Assembly (NCBI GenBank): GCA_022605955.1
Contig: JAKCOZ010000006.1
Span: forward strand, 868,001-932,000
Origin: Rallus limicola
Lineage: Eukaryota > Chordata > Aves > Gruiformes > Rallidae
Length of the DNA stretch: 64,000 nt
Reading direction: 5' to 3'
The notes beneath the pieces are model-generated. The model did no database searches. It saw only the letters and a program-made list of their open reading frames with translations, and was not told the origin of the DNA. This document shows, piece after piece, positions 48,112-59,662 of the stretch (position 1 is the stretch's first letter; the number at the start of each line of letters is the position of its first letter). A program made the position numbers and the translations under genes.

Positions 48112-48422
48112 TGGAATCATAGAATAGTTGGGGTTGGAAGGGACCCCAAGGATCACACAGTTCCAAGCCCTCTGCCACAGGCAGGGCCACCAACCTCCAG
48201 GCCTGGAGCTACACAAGGTTGCCCAGGCCCCATTCAACCTAGCCCTGAATGCCCCCAGGGATGGGGCATCCACCCCCTCTCTGGGCAGCCTGTTCCAGCC
48301 CCTCACCACTCTCTCTGCGAAGAACTTCCCCCGAATATCTCCTCTAACCCTTCCCTCCCTCAGCTTCACTCCACCCCCCTTGTCCTGCCATTATCTACCC
48401 TTTTAAAAAGTTGATTCTCCTC
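48112..48422 (-). mobile_element. CR1 LINE copy, group A
   Basis: CATGGAATCATAGAATAGTT start and typical group A blocks. Ends near TTTTAAAAAGTTGATTCTCC. Confidence 0.93.
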
Positions 48423-49128
48423 ACATGAGGATTGGTTTTGCATGCCCGTGGGTAATGAGCAAGAAGTAAGTTGCTGCTTATATAAAGGAAAAGACTTTTC
48501 AGGTGAAAAAAGAACCAACTGTGAAAGGTCTCCAGAGAACTGAGCAGGTCGTGGAATGCTAGAGGAGATCTCTTAAAGCAGTTGCTGTGTCTGGTGAATA
48601 CGTGTTCATTTGACTGCTCTACTCTTGGGCTGATGAGGCTTGAAACAGTAATAAGGGGGTGGCACTTTTTCATGGGAATGGATGTATTTATTATCCTCAG
48701 AGACTTCAGAAACGCTGGATTCTCAACCATCCATTAACTTGCTCCTCAGAACGGTTCCACCCTTGCTTTCAGAGTTCTTTCTATTTTTACACCCATTTAG
48801 CATGAGTGGGCTGGAATAGTTTCAGGGCAAGGCGCTGATGGGATGCCAGTGGGATGATCAGTGTAAAGTAAAACCTGGCCCAGCCTCTGAGCTCCCTGCA
48901 GAATCAAGGTGGATTTGCTAATCCATATGCTCATCCTTCTTAATGCCCAGGGAACAGGATGCAGAAGGGGTTTGGATAGAGCTTGAGGTGGCAATGCGTG
49001 TAGTCACTGCGCTCAGTTCAACTGTAAACAATTCTGTGTGAGAAGGAAAGAAAGAAGAGGTTCTGCCATCCTGCCTGCTGTAGTTGTATTTCTGAGCTGG
49101 TAAAATGTTAAGTATAAAATAAAATGTA
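48423..49128. other. Single-copy spacer
   Basis: Unique DNA. Nothing recognised. Confidence 0.5.
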
Positions 49129-49673
49129 GCCAGTAGGTCCAGAGAGGGGATTCTGTCCCTCTGCTCTTGTGAGACCCCACGTGGAGTGTTGTGTCCAGTT
49201 CTGGGGTCCCCAACATAAGAAGGATGTGGGACTGTTGGAACAGGTCCAGAGGAAGCCACAAAAAGGATGCAAGGGCTGGAGCACCTCTCCTGTGAAGCCA
49301 GGCTGGGAGAGTTGGGCTGGGGCAGCCTGGAGAACAGAAGGCTCAGGGAGATCTTACAGCACCTTCCAGTCCCTGATGGGGCTACAGGAAAGCTGGGGAG
49401 GGACTTTTTAGAAGGGCCTGGAGTGATAAGATGAGGGAGAATGATTTCAAATTGGATAGTAGGAGGAAATTCTTTACTCTGAGGGTGGTGAGGCCCTGGC
49501 ATAGTTTGCTCAGGGAAGTGGTAGATTCCACTTCCTTAGAGGTGTTCAAGGCCAGGTTGGATGAGGCCTTGAGCAGCCTGGTCTAGTGAGCGGTGTAAGT
49601 GGCCATGGCAGGGTGTCAGAACTTGATGATCTTGAAGGTCCCTTCCAAACTAAAATATTCTATCATTCTATGA
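49129..49673 (+). mobile_element. CR1 LINE copy, group D-related
   Basis: ORF2 residues MRPHVECCVQFWGPQHKKDV are readable. Ends CTTCCAAACTAAAATATTCT, ATCATTCTATG. More diverged than the other D copies. Confidence 0.9.
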
Positions 49674-50942
49674 AAATAGAAACCATTTTCTGAGGGGTTT
49701 TGGTTCTGCCCTTCTAAGTTGAAGACTCCTTCTAGGCTGAAATTTGAGTTGGAAGACTCTGTGAGTTGGACAATGTACATTTTGAGCTATGAAAGGAGTT
49801 TCAGTCCAATAGATTTGCCTTTTAAAATGCATGAGGCCCAATGAAGGCAGGGGGTAAGTGAAATCTAATGGATGAGATGTGCCTTGATATTTTAGTGCTG
49901 ACTTTGACCCAGGTTCCAGCTGAAAGATGGTAACATCTTAAAACACACTGACAGTCTAGCATGCAATCATTTGATCATACCTGTAGCATCCTAAGGGACA
50001 TTAGTCTGTATGTCACTTGTGATAAAGGGCTCCTCGTTGGTAAATCAAGCCCTTGTTCTTGGAAGTGTTGCCCTCTGTTGACCTTCGTGCAGTGCTGTGC
50101 CCACCAAGGCAGCTGGACCAGTAAAACAAGCAGCCTGATAGCATTGGGTCATAGAATGCTTTGGGTTGGAAGGGACCTCAAAGATCATCTAGTTCCAACC
50201 CCCCCTGCCATCATGGGTCATGGTTATGTGAGGGGATGACCATGAACATCTGAAGTGATGGGTAGGTATACATGCTGTGTATCTGGTGAACAACTAGGTG
50301 TTCCACTCCTAATTTAGGTAGGATAAATCTGGATCAATACATCTCTGATTTAAGGAAGTGATGATTTAGATAGTTCCCATTGAGCAGGAAAGATCTACAG
50401 AATGTCTATAATGAAGCCATTCAGAGGTCACCTCCCTACCTCACATATACCAAAGGATATTCCCTGGAGAAAAACTCTCCAAAAGGCAGGAGAAGATGGA
50501 TGGTCCAAGCCACAAGCTCTGTGGCTGTGTGAGGTGCAAAGCAAGCTGAAAGCACATCCTTCTGGATGGAGAAAGGCTCATTCCATGGGAGAACAAAGTT
50601 TGTTTCAATCCATGCTTCAAGTCATTTCTGAAATGCTGTAACTCTTAATCTCTGGAGACTTGGTTTCCAGTGCAGAATTAGTTCCCAGATGTCCTCCTCA
50701 GCTGTTTTCTCTGTGCCCCCAATCATCACATAATTAGGAGCATTCTTTCTGGTGTCATTGCTACTGGCAATCAATGTTCAAGAGTGTTGCTCAAAGTCTG
50801 GCTGGAAAAGGCTTTGGCGGAGCTATGCCAGAAAGCCTACGTGGTGTCTGCTCTCTAAATTCTCAGCTCTGGGATAATTCCTCAAGCACCAAATTTGCAT
50901 GTTTGGGTCACAGAATGAGACTTTTTGCAAAAGTAAATTCCC
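49674..50942. other. Single-copy spacer with one CR1 tip
   Basis: About 1.27 kb of unique DNA interrupted only by the 70-base fragment at 50148-50217. Confidence 0.5.
50148..50217 (-). mobile_element. CR1 3' tip, group G/D-like
   Basis: GTCATAGAATGCTTTGGGTT, then GGAAGGGACCTCAAAGATCA and TCCAACCCCCCCTGCCAT. Confidence 0.88.
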
Positions 50943-51178
50943 AATCACAGACTCACAGACTGGTTGGGCTTGGCAAGGACCTCTGGAGATCCCCCAGTCC
51001 CACCCCTGCCAGAGCAGGGTCCCCTCCAGCAGGCTGCACAGGACAGCGCCCAGGATCACGGGGTTGGGATGGCTCCAGAGATGGAGGGAGACTCCCCAAG
51101 CTCTCTGGGCAGCCCGGCCCAGGGCTCTGCCACCCTCCTGGGGAAGAAGTTCCTCCTCAGGGTTAGGTGGGACTTGCT
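50943..51178 (-). mobile_element. CR1 LINE copy, group F
   Basis: AATCACAGACTCACAGACTG start, with the CAGCAGGCTGCACAGGACAG block. Cut at GGTGGGACTTGCTCT, where an opposite-strand copy begins immediately. Confidence 0.93.
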
Positions 51179-51415
51179 CTGGAGCTGGAGAGAAGCTGGA
51201 AGGCAGAAATCCTTCCTGGGGAGGGGGGAGGCCCTGGCACAGGGTTCCCAGAGAAGCTGGGGCTGTCCCTGGATGCCTGGCAGGGTTCAAGGCCAGGTTG
51301 GATGGGGATTTGGGCACATTGGGCTGTGGGGGTTTTCCCTGCCCATGGCAGGGGGTGACACTGGGGTGGCTGTGAGGTTCTTTCCCACCCAAACCAGTCT
51401 GGGGTTCTGTGGATG
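51179..51415 (+). mobile_element. CR1 LINE copy, group G, joined 5' to 5' with the preceding copy
   Basis: GGAGCTGGAGAGAAGCTGG start, then GGCAGAAATCCTTCCTGGGG. Ends CAAACCAGTCTGGGGTTCTG. Confidence 0.92.
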
Positions 51416-52216
51416 TGGATTGTGAGGATGGGCAGTGAACCCTGAAGTAGAGGAAACAGAAAAATAGGGATCTTTGATTTGGAACTTCCCTTGTAAAACT
51501 TCCCACAGGTGCCTTTGCCCTGGGGTTTTACTGTCACTTTGTCCCTCCTGTGTGGTCCTTTGGAGCCAGGCCATGCCAACACACTGAGAATCACAAAACC
51601 CTCTTCTGATGGCTCCTGCATAAGAGAAACTGGAGCTGTTTTGCACCCAAGGCTGGGTATCAGTGTCCTGAATTTCAACTGTTGAAATGAATGAAAGAGA
51701 ATAACAAATGTAATCTTTGGCTGAGCTCAAATAAATCCTTCCCCTCTATCACTGCCCCTTCCATTCTTTAATCCTCCCCACCCTGCTGCTAGCCTTTCTT
51801 CTGAGAGCAACACTTGGCCTGCTGAGATCTCTGGCTTGTTGTTTTTCTCCTGCCCCCTCATTCCCCCACAGTATTGCAGCATTCTTTGCTGTACTGACAC
51901 ACCGAACAACCACAGAAGCCACATTGAATCTCAGCACCTTGGGACCAGGAATAAGCCACCCCAGAAAGGCCACCAGGATGGAAAGAGCTGTCTTCAATGC
52001 CCCATCCAAACATTTCTTGCCTTGTGTGTGAGCTTGGGTATACGGTTGAGACACAAATCCATCTGGCATGTAGGCAATAATATATATATATACACACACA
52101 TATATATATATCTGGAAATATAAGGTAACAAACTGCTTTCTTATGGGCATTCTGAGTATAATCATGCAGGAGCCTGGGCTAAACAAATATGGTGGTTAAA
52201 CTGTATGCGGCCCCAT
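51416..52216. other. Single-copy spacer with a microsatellite
   Basis: Unique DNA. Contains the AT/AC microsatellite listed at 52079-52112. Confidence 0.5.
52079..52112. repeat. Compound AT/AC microsatellite
   Basis: A short AT run, then ACACAC, then an AT run again. Likely length-variable. Confidence 0.9.
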
Positions 52217-52905
52217 GCAGCGCTACAGGCTAGGGGAGACTGGCTGGAGAGTGTCAGGCAGAGAAGGATCTGGGGGTGCTGGGTGACTGACCATGAGCCA
52301 GCAGTGTGCCTGGGTGGCCAGCAAGGCCAAGGGCATCCTGGCTTGTGTCAGCAATAGTGTGGCCAGTAGGTCTGGGGAGGGGATTGTGCCCCTGGACTGG
52401 GCACTGGGGAGGCTGCACCTCCAGTGCTGGGTCCAGTTCTGGGCTCCTCACCATCAGAAGGACATGGAGGTCCTGGAGCGAGTGCAGAGAAGGGCAACCA
52501 GGCTGGGGAAGGGGCTGGAGGGCAAATCCTCTGAGGAGCAGCTGAGGGAGCTGGGGTGTTGAGCCTGGAGAAGAGGAGGCTGAGGGGAGACCTTCTCAGT
52601 GCCTCCCCTGCCCTGCCAGGAGGGTGCAGAGAGGTGGGCGCTGGTCTCTTCAGCCAGGGGCCAGGAGCTGGGACAAGGGGCAATGGGCTCAAGCTGTGCC
52701 AGGGCAGGGTCAGCTCAGCTGGGAGAGCAAAGTTCTTCCTTGGCAGAGTTGTGGGGCTGTGGCACAGGCTGCCCAGGGAGGGGGCTGAGTCCCCACCCCT
52801 GGGGGTGTTTAACAGACAGGGAGATAAGATACTGGTTTAGCACAGGACAGGAACGGTTGGACTCCATGATCTTGAAGGGCTTTTCCAACCTTGTAATTCT
52901 GAGAT
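52217..52905 (+). mobile_element. CR1 LINE copy, group C
   Basis: Starts AGCGCTACAGGCTAGGGGAG in ORF2 and ends CAACCTTGTAATTCTGAGAT. It has the same one-base shortening (GGGGTGTTGAG) as the copy at 13059. Confidence 0.94.
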
Positions 52906-53469
52906 TCTTTTTTAGTTTATGTCTTAAACTTCTTTACTAGCACGTCTCCTAAAGGTGTCCATGTTAAAACGATGGGGTGAGTAGCTGGAACTCATAGCTT
53001 AAAAGCCATTCATCAAAAGCAGCATTGCACCAAAGAGGACAGGCTTGAGCAGAGCTGGAAATAATGGTATAGAAACATTTACAAATACATGAAAAATTAA
53101 AGGCAGCTTTAAAACACCTACTTGATGCAGCCCCATGTGCTCTGCGCTTTGCACAGCAGTTATTGCATCGTAATTTTTCAAGCAGTTCAGTTAGTGCTTC
53201 TCAGAGCTGGAGTGCTGTTTATTTTCCTTGGGGAAAACATTAAATGAACACTGGCTTTCCTACTCCTATTGATTTTGGAGATGCTATTAAATTAAAATCA
53301 AGCAAGAAAACAACTTTTGATCTCTTCTGTGAGGAGTCTAATAAATTCTGTTCAATATGTTTTCATCTCATTTTCTTCCCTTCTGCATCACTGCTGTAAC
53401 AAGCTTCCATGTCTCAGCAGAGACTTGGTCCCATCATGTGAAGATCTATAGAAGTTGAAAGTAAAGGAT
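52906..53469. other. Single-copy spacer
   Basis: AT-rich unique DNA. Nothing recognised. Confidence 0.5.
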
Positions 53470-54520
53470 CACAGAATCTCATAGAATTCCAGACTGGAAG
53501 GGGTTGGCAGGGACTTCTGGAGATCCTCCAGTCCCACCCCTGCCAGAGCAGGGTCCCCTCCAGCAGGCTGCACAGGACAGTGCCCAGGATCATGGGGTTG
53601 GGATGTCTCCAGAGATGGAGGGAGACTCCCCAAGCTCTCTGGGCAGCCTGGCCCAGGGCTCTGCCACCCTCCTGGGGAAGAAGTTCCTCCTCAGGGTTAG
53701 GTGGAGCTTCCTCTGCTCCAGTTTGTGCCCATGGCACCTTGTCCTGTCCCTGGGCACCACTGAACACAGACTGACCCCTCCTCCTGAGCCCACCCCTCAA
53801 GGGTTTGTCAGCACTGAGAAGATCCCCCTCAGGCTTCTGTTCTCTGGGCTGACCAGCCCTGAGTCCCCCAGCCTCCCTGTATCAGAGAGATGTTCTGGTG
53901 CCCTCAGCATCTCCACAGCCCCTTGCTGTCCCCTCTCCAGGAGCTCCCTGTCCTTCCTCCCCCGGGAGCCCAGCCCCACACACACTGTTCCCCATGAGGC
54001 CTCCCCAGAGCAGAGCAGAGGGGCAGGAGAACCTCCCTGACCTGCTGCCCACACTTCTCATGATACCTCCAGGATCCCAGTAGGTTTCTTGTTCACGAGG
54101 GCACATTGCTGGTCATGATGAACCTGGTGTGCACAAGCACTGCTAGGCCTTTTCCCATAGCACTGCTTCCCAGCAGGACACCCTGAACTGTACTGCTACC
54201 AGGAGTTATTGCTCACTGGTGCTGTATCCTACACTTGCCCTTGTTGAATTCAACAAGATCACTCTGTGCCCAGCTCTCCTGCCTGTCCAGATCTCCATGG
54301 ATGGCAGCACAACCTTCTGGTGTGTCAGCTAGCTTGGTACCTTCACAAACTGGCTGAGGGTACACTCTGTCCCTTTGTCCAAGTCATTGATGAATATACT
54401 GAGCAGGGCTGGAGCCAGGACTGACCTCTGAGGAACACCACTGCTTACAGGATATTTTCTTTCTGTCCTGGATATTTTCATGTCTCCAGCAGGAAAGCCC
54501 ATGAGGATTAGTGGCACTCA
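53470..54520 (-). mobile_element. CR1 LINE copy, group F, longest, with dead RT motif
   Basis: The longest CR1 here (about 1.05 kb). The 3' end is at 53470. On the minus strand the upstream end encodes RT residues [11 protein letters not shown] and [20 protein letters not shown]. In intact CR1 a FADD box follows. Here the frame reads FVKV, so both catalytic aspartates are lost. Confidence 0.94.
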
Positions 54521-55301
54521 ATATAAAACAAGTCGTTTTTTGGCCCATTTGTGGTTTAATTTTGATTCAAGGTGAAGAGGCAAAGTAGACATGGCAGGAG
54601 GGGAGCAGAGTCAGCAGGAGAAATGGGGATTTTCAGGAGGTCTCATAGGGTATCCAGGGGGAAAATCAGAACAAGGATGCCAGATGCTTTGGTGCATCTG
54701 GACACTTCTTTCTTGAGCTCATCCCTGGTCATTGGATCAGGGCTTCATCTTACACCCCAGGGGATGTAAGACATGGGGGCCGTGGTGGGGATTGCAGCTT
54801 TTACTTTCCTGAGGAAGCTTGTTTGTAGTCGTTTAGAGGATGAAGAAGAGCCAACAAACATAAATCCTGACGGCTCAAAAAACTTTAAGATATAAAAATG
54901 TCTCATGTATTTTTTAAACCCAGTGGGTTTTGAGCACTGGGAATTTTCAAGCATGTTTCCCCTGGCACAAATTGCCCCAGATTCTGCTACTTTCTTCTCT
55001 TTCAGTATATCCAAAAAAGGAGCAAACCACATTAATTTTCCTGCACCTTTCCCATCTCTGTTTCCCCTTAAAATAGAAAAGACAAGTTTTCTTGCTGGAG
55101 GTCAGCACTTATCAAAGTTTATGAGATCAGAGTGGAAGATAGAGGAGAGCAGGGCTGGCTGCATCTTTTTGCATCCGAAGCTATTAAAGCTTCCTTGATA
55201 GAAAGGGTATTTATCTGAAATGAAATTACTCTGGAAATGGCCATAACTTTCTTTCAGAACAACAAGAGGTACCACAATAAACAAGATGCAGTCCTACCAA
55301 G
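54521..55301. other. Single-copy spacer
   Basis: Unique DNA. The first 60 bases could be further eroded CR1 RT sequence. Confidence 0.45.
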
Positions 55302-55818
55302 CAGAATCACAAAGTTGGATAAGACCTTTAAGATCATTAAATCCAACTGTTCCTGTCCTGTGCTAAACCAGATCCCTAAATTCCTGATCTCCCCATCTGT
55401 TAAACACACCCAGGGGTGGGGACTCAGCCCCCTCCCTGGGCAGCCTGTGCCACAGCCCCACAACTCTGCCAGGGAAGAACTTTGCCCTCCCAGCTGAGCT
55501 GACCCTGCCCTGGCACAGCTTGAGCCCACTGCCCCTTGTCCCATCTCCTGTCCCCTGGCTGAAGAGACCAGCGCCCACCTCTCTGCACCCTCCTGGCAGG
55601 GCAGGGGAGGCACTGAGAAGGTCTCCCCTCAGCCTCCTCTTCTCCAGGCTCAACACCCCAGCTCCCTCAGCGGCTCCTCAGAGGATTTGCCCTCCAGCCC
55701 CTTCCCCAGCCTGATTGCCCTTCTCTGCACTCGCTCCAGGACCTCCATGTCCTTCTGATGGTGAGGAGCCCAGAACTGGACCCAGCACTCAAGGTGCAGC
55801 GTATCCAGTGCCGACTAC
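55302..55818 (-). mobile_element. CR1 LINE copy, group C
   Basis: GCAGAATCACAAAGTTGGAT start. Near-consensus to about AAGGTGCAGCGTATCCAG. Confidence 0.94.
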
Positions 55819-55994
55819 AGAGGCAAAAGTTAAACCCAAAATAAGAGAAAGAAGACCAGAATATATGGTTGTCTCCATCTGCAATAACTGAGGGGTCTTT
55901 CAATAACTGGCAGGATGGAACAGCTTTCTCAAAGCAACAGTTTTCCTGTGGTCTGGTAGTGATCTGTTTTATTTCAGGTTGTTTGATTCCTTTC

Positions 55995-56037
<43 letters not shown>

Positions 56038-56256
56038 AACCTGATGTTGATAATTTTGGTCTGAGTAGGCTTTTACACAGAATTTGATAGTGTGTGAGTG
56101 CTGGTGATATCTCAGAGGGTGCAGATGAAATACTCATTGCATGTATCCATACAGGACTATGTTCATTATGGTTGTTGACCTAAGGACTGTTAGTTAAGGA
56201 CTATTATATGGACTACTCCAGCAGGTCATGGGACTCAATATTTTGGGGGGGATGTT
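55819..56256. other. Single-copy spacer with microsatellite
   Basis: Unique DNA around the microsatellite at 55995-56037. Confidence 0.5.
55995..56037. repeat. Compound AT/GT microsatellite
   Basis: An AT run, about eleven GT units, then an AT run. The two AT blocks are complementary, so the tract can fold back on itself. Confidence 0.92.
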
Positions 56257-56820
56257 GGAGGGATTGTCCATCTGCTCTGGGACACAGACCCCCCGGCAGC
56301 GTTGCCTCCAGCTTGGGGGTCCCCAGGACAGGGAGGACATGGAGCTGTTGGAGCCAGTCCCCAGGAGATGATGGGAGGGCTGGAGCCCCTCTGCTCTGGA
56401 GCCAGGCTGGGAGAGCTGGGCTGGCTCAGCCTGGAGAAGAGGAGACTGCTTCTGGGGAGAGCTCTGAGCCCCTTTCCATGCCTCCAGGGGCTCCAAGAGA
56501 GCTGGGGAGGGGCTGGTGCCCAGGGCAGGGAGGGACAGGCCCAGGGGAAAGGCCTTCAGCTGCAGGAGGGCAGCTGGAGAGGGGCTGGGAGGCAGAAATC
56601 CTTCCTAGGGAGGGAGGAGGCCCTGGCCCACGGTGCCCAGAGAAGCTGGGGCTGCCCTTGGCTCCCTGGCAAGGTTCAAGGCTGGGTTGGATGGGGCTTG
56701 GGGCACCCAGAGCTGGTGGAGGGTGTCCCTGCCCATGGCGGGAGGGGCCTCTGGGGGGTCTTTGAGGTCCCTTCCCACCTAAACCAGTCTGTAGTTCTGG
56801 AATTCTGTGTCTCTATGATT
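56257..56820 (+). mobile_element. CR1 LINE copy, group G, long
   Basis: Longest group G member. The sense frame is open for about 180 codons ([20 protein letters not shown] within it). Ends TAGTTCTGGAATTCTGTGTC. Confidence 0.93.
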
Positions 56821-56838
56821 AACCAGCAGCAAATACCA

Positions 56839-56970
56839 GAATCATAGAATCATAGAATTGCATGGGTTGAAAGGGACCCCAGGATCACAGAGTTCCAACC
56901 CCCCTGCCACAGGCAGGGCCACCAACCTCCAGGTCTGGAGCTACACAAGGTTGCCCAGAGAAGAACTTCT
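56839..56970 (-). mobile_element. CR1 3' end, group A, short
   Basis: Three inverted octamers (AGAATCAT twice, then AGAATTG). After GGTTGCCCAGAG it jumps to AAGAACTTCTTGG, an internal deletion or the truncation point. The 3' ends of this and the preceding plus copy are only about 19 bases apart. Confidence 0.9.
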
Positions 56971-58272
56971 TGGTGCCCCGGAGACTGTCATGTAGATCTC
57001 ATTCCTCATTGATAAGCAAAGGACTTCCCAACACCATGGCATGGCACCAGCTGCATGCCAAGGAGGTAAAACCCTGTGTAGAATCAGGACTGAGGGAATT
57101 ACAGGGGCACTAAGCTTGGTGTGGCCGAGAAGTGAGCTGGAGTTGGTTTAACACCCCTAGCCCAATTGCTCAGGAGGCAAATTGGGATCATTGAACTGGA
57201 GCAGGCAACTGGAGGAGCCTGGAGGGATGAATGTACTGGAATAGAAATGGTTATCTTCTAATGAACCAGTGAGTAGGCAGGGATATTTCTGATTTAAGAT
57301 CTTCATCATTAATCTTCTGCTTGCAATCACCGGATCTGCAAATAACTTTCTGAGGAGCTTCTTGATTGCTAAAAGGCTGTATGTATTCCTGAGTGTGATG
57401 ACAAAATAGTTTTATGTAGCCTAAAAAGAAAAAAACCTATCTGTTAAGCTGCTGCTTATCCAACATTAACTACAGCAATTTTTAATTAACCTGATTTAGA
57501 AGCCAAATATATCACTGATGAAAATGAGAGGGTAGAACATACAGTCATTTATTCCAGTACAGTGGTCATGATTGTTGAATTAGATTTATTCAAATGAACC
57601 TCAAAAATTTTGCTGCAGTCATTGGCACTGTGCTGGGTGCCAGGTTTTAGGAATCTGCATGTAGTCAAGGAGCGATGGGTTTCGGGTTTTGGGCGGGGAG
57701 AGATTGGGATGTACTTGTCTTGCTGCTCAGAAGGGGGGAGGAAAGACCCACTCTTGCTTTTATTTAATAAGAAAAAGGGGAAAAAAATAAGGTAGGGTGT
57801 GAATTGACTGCTAATTACCTCTTCCCAGCCTTTGCTGGCAACTAGCAGGCAGCGTCAGTGGAGCTTGGCGTGGAAAGACTCTCCAAGGGTCATTTTTGTC
57901 TGCTGTTGGGTTGGCTCTGCTCTGGGATGGTGGCCAACGAGATGCACAGATAAAGTGGGGCAATGGCCATGGCAGTGAAGCATGGCAAAGCCAAACTCTT
58001 TGCCAGCAAAGGAAGATTAACACGTCCCCTTTGGTCTGTCGTAGGGATTTACGCAGGAGCACGTAAGAAGGGTTGGAGTTATTCAAGTGTTACCAGTTTT
58101 CATTTGGGAAAGCGTCCAAGACATGGAGGTAGTGCAGGAAACAAAAGGAAATTTGAGCAGACTGAGGTGTGGAGGTTGTCAGCTGTGGTCTTCATGGAGG
58201 ACAAGAACTTCTCATGAAGTAAGAGCTTGGTGCCAGACATCTGCGCTGTGTGTGGCTGCTCACAGGGACATG
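56971..58272. other. Single-copy spacer, long CR1-free stretch
   Basis: About 1.3 kb of unique DNA. The part around 57420-57560 is AT-rich and looks like typical intronic sequence. No exon found. Confidence 0.5.
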
Positions 58273-58655
58273 GGTCACAGAATCACAGAATCTTTGAATC
58301 TTAGTATCTTCTGAGCTTGCAGGGACCCCTAAGGCCCATGGAGTCCAAGCCCTGGCTCCACACAGGCCCAGCCCAGTCAGAGCAGGGCACTGAGCGCATC
58401 GGCCAGACGCTTCTTGCCCTCAGCCCAGCTCGGGGCTGGGACCCCTTCCCTGGGGAGCCTGTGCCAGCGCCCGACCCCCCTCCCAGGACAGAACCTCTTC
58501 CTGACACCCAGCCTAAACCTCCCCTGGCAGCTTCACGCCGTTCCCTGGGCTTCCAGCCCTGGGCCCCAAAGAGAGGAGAGAGATCGGCGCTGCCCCTTCG
58601 CTCCCCTGGGCAGGAAGCCACAGACCCCAGTGAGGTAGCCTCCTCTTCTCCAGGA
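58273..58655 (-). mobile_element. CR1 LINE copy, group B (young)
   Basis: GTCACAGAATCACAGAATCT start, CpG-rich body nearly identical to 29361 and 44868. Slightly rearranged at the 5' end (CAGTGAGGTAGCCTCCTC). Confidence 0.94.
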
Positions 58656-59126
58656 TCTCTACAGTGTGATTTCCAAGCCTCCATATAACTGACTGCTTAG
58701 ATGATTTCCCCTGAACTCCCTATGACCGATCCAAGTGAAGATAATGAAAATTGAAGATGCTCTGCAACCTTTTCTAAAGTGCCCATTAAAACCTTGTGAG
58801 GCTTCAAAGGTTACGAGCTGCCACGCTTAGTCCTTCCAGGTGGCCTGGCAGGTAATTCGGTCCCTCCCAGGGATAGCAGTTGTGCAGCCATGAGTGAATA
58901 TAAAGTCTGGCATGTTTTCGTGCAACCTCTCTACCTTCCCTTTAGCAAGAAGCTCTGGTTGATAGAAGTGCTGAGCATCAGGGACACGGGCTTGGTGCTG
59001 AGCACTGCCAAGTGCTCCAATGATCAAGCTACCATGGCTGCAAGCAGCTAAGGAAGAGAAATCTTTCAAATATAGTCGTGCTGGTGGCATCTCGTAGCTG
59101 AATCCTGCATTCACTGCGTGTATTTT
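58656..59126. other. Single-copy spacer (presumed FAM168A intron)
   Basis: Unique DNA. Nothing recognised. Confidence 0.5.
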
Positions 59127-59384
59127 CATAGAATCAGGGAATGGTCAGGGTTAGAAGGGATCCCAAGGATCACAGAGCTCCAACCCCCCTGCCACAGGCA
59201 GGGCCACCAACCTCCAGGCCTGGAGCTACACAAGGTTGCCCAGGGCCCCATCCAACCTGGCCTTGAACACCTGCAGGGACAGAGCACCCACCCCCTCTCT
59301 GGGCAGCCTGTTCCAGCCCCTCACCACCCTCTCTGCAAAGAACTTCCCCCAATATCTAATTTAAACCTTCCTTCCTTCAGCTTT
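59127..59384 (-). mobile_element. CR1 3' end, group A, 278 bases upstream of the exon
   Basis: CATAGAATCAGGGAATGGTC start, typical group A body, ending CCTTCCTTCAGCTTT. Antisense to the presumed host gene. Confidence 0.93.
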
Positions 59385-59662
59385 CACAGTGGTTTTCTTC
59401 CGAGTACATTGAACATTCCCTCATTGTGGTTCCTGCCCTCATTTTCTAGGGGAATAAAAATGAAATATTGATGATGTCACATGTAGAGCACATTCCTAGT
59501 CCTTACTATACCTTGGCCAACTGAGAATACATCTGTGCTTTACCTCTCAACTGTGCCGACAGCATCTGCGCTCACATGGGTTATTTATTGCTTTCCAGGG
59601 GTGCCAGCCTCCTCTCTAAATGTTGGCAAACGCCTAATGTCTCTCTTTTCTTCTCATTGCAG
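59385..59662 (+). promoter_or_regulatory. 3' splice-site region before the FAM168A exon
   Basis: Intron DNA ending in a classic acceptor: the pyrimidine tract CTCTCTTTTCTTCTCATTGC followed by AG at 59661-59662. A branch-point-like CTAAT lies at 59634-59638, about 25 bases before the exon. The remainder (59385-59620) is unique with nothing else recognised. Confidence 0.75.

Noticed and set aside
1..59662. FAM168A start-codon exon upstream of the found exon
   Set aside because: I looked for the expected Met-Asn-Pro start and the preceding conserved residues with a donor, and found no match. It probably lies outside the window.
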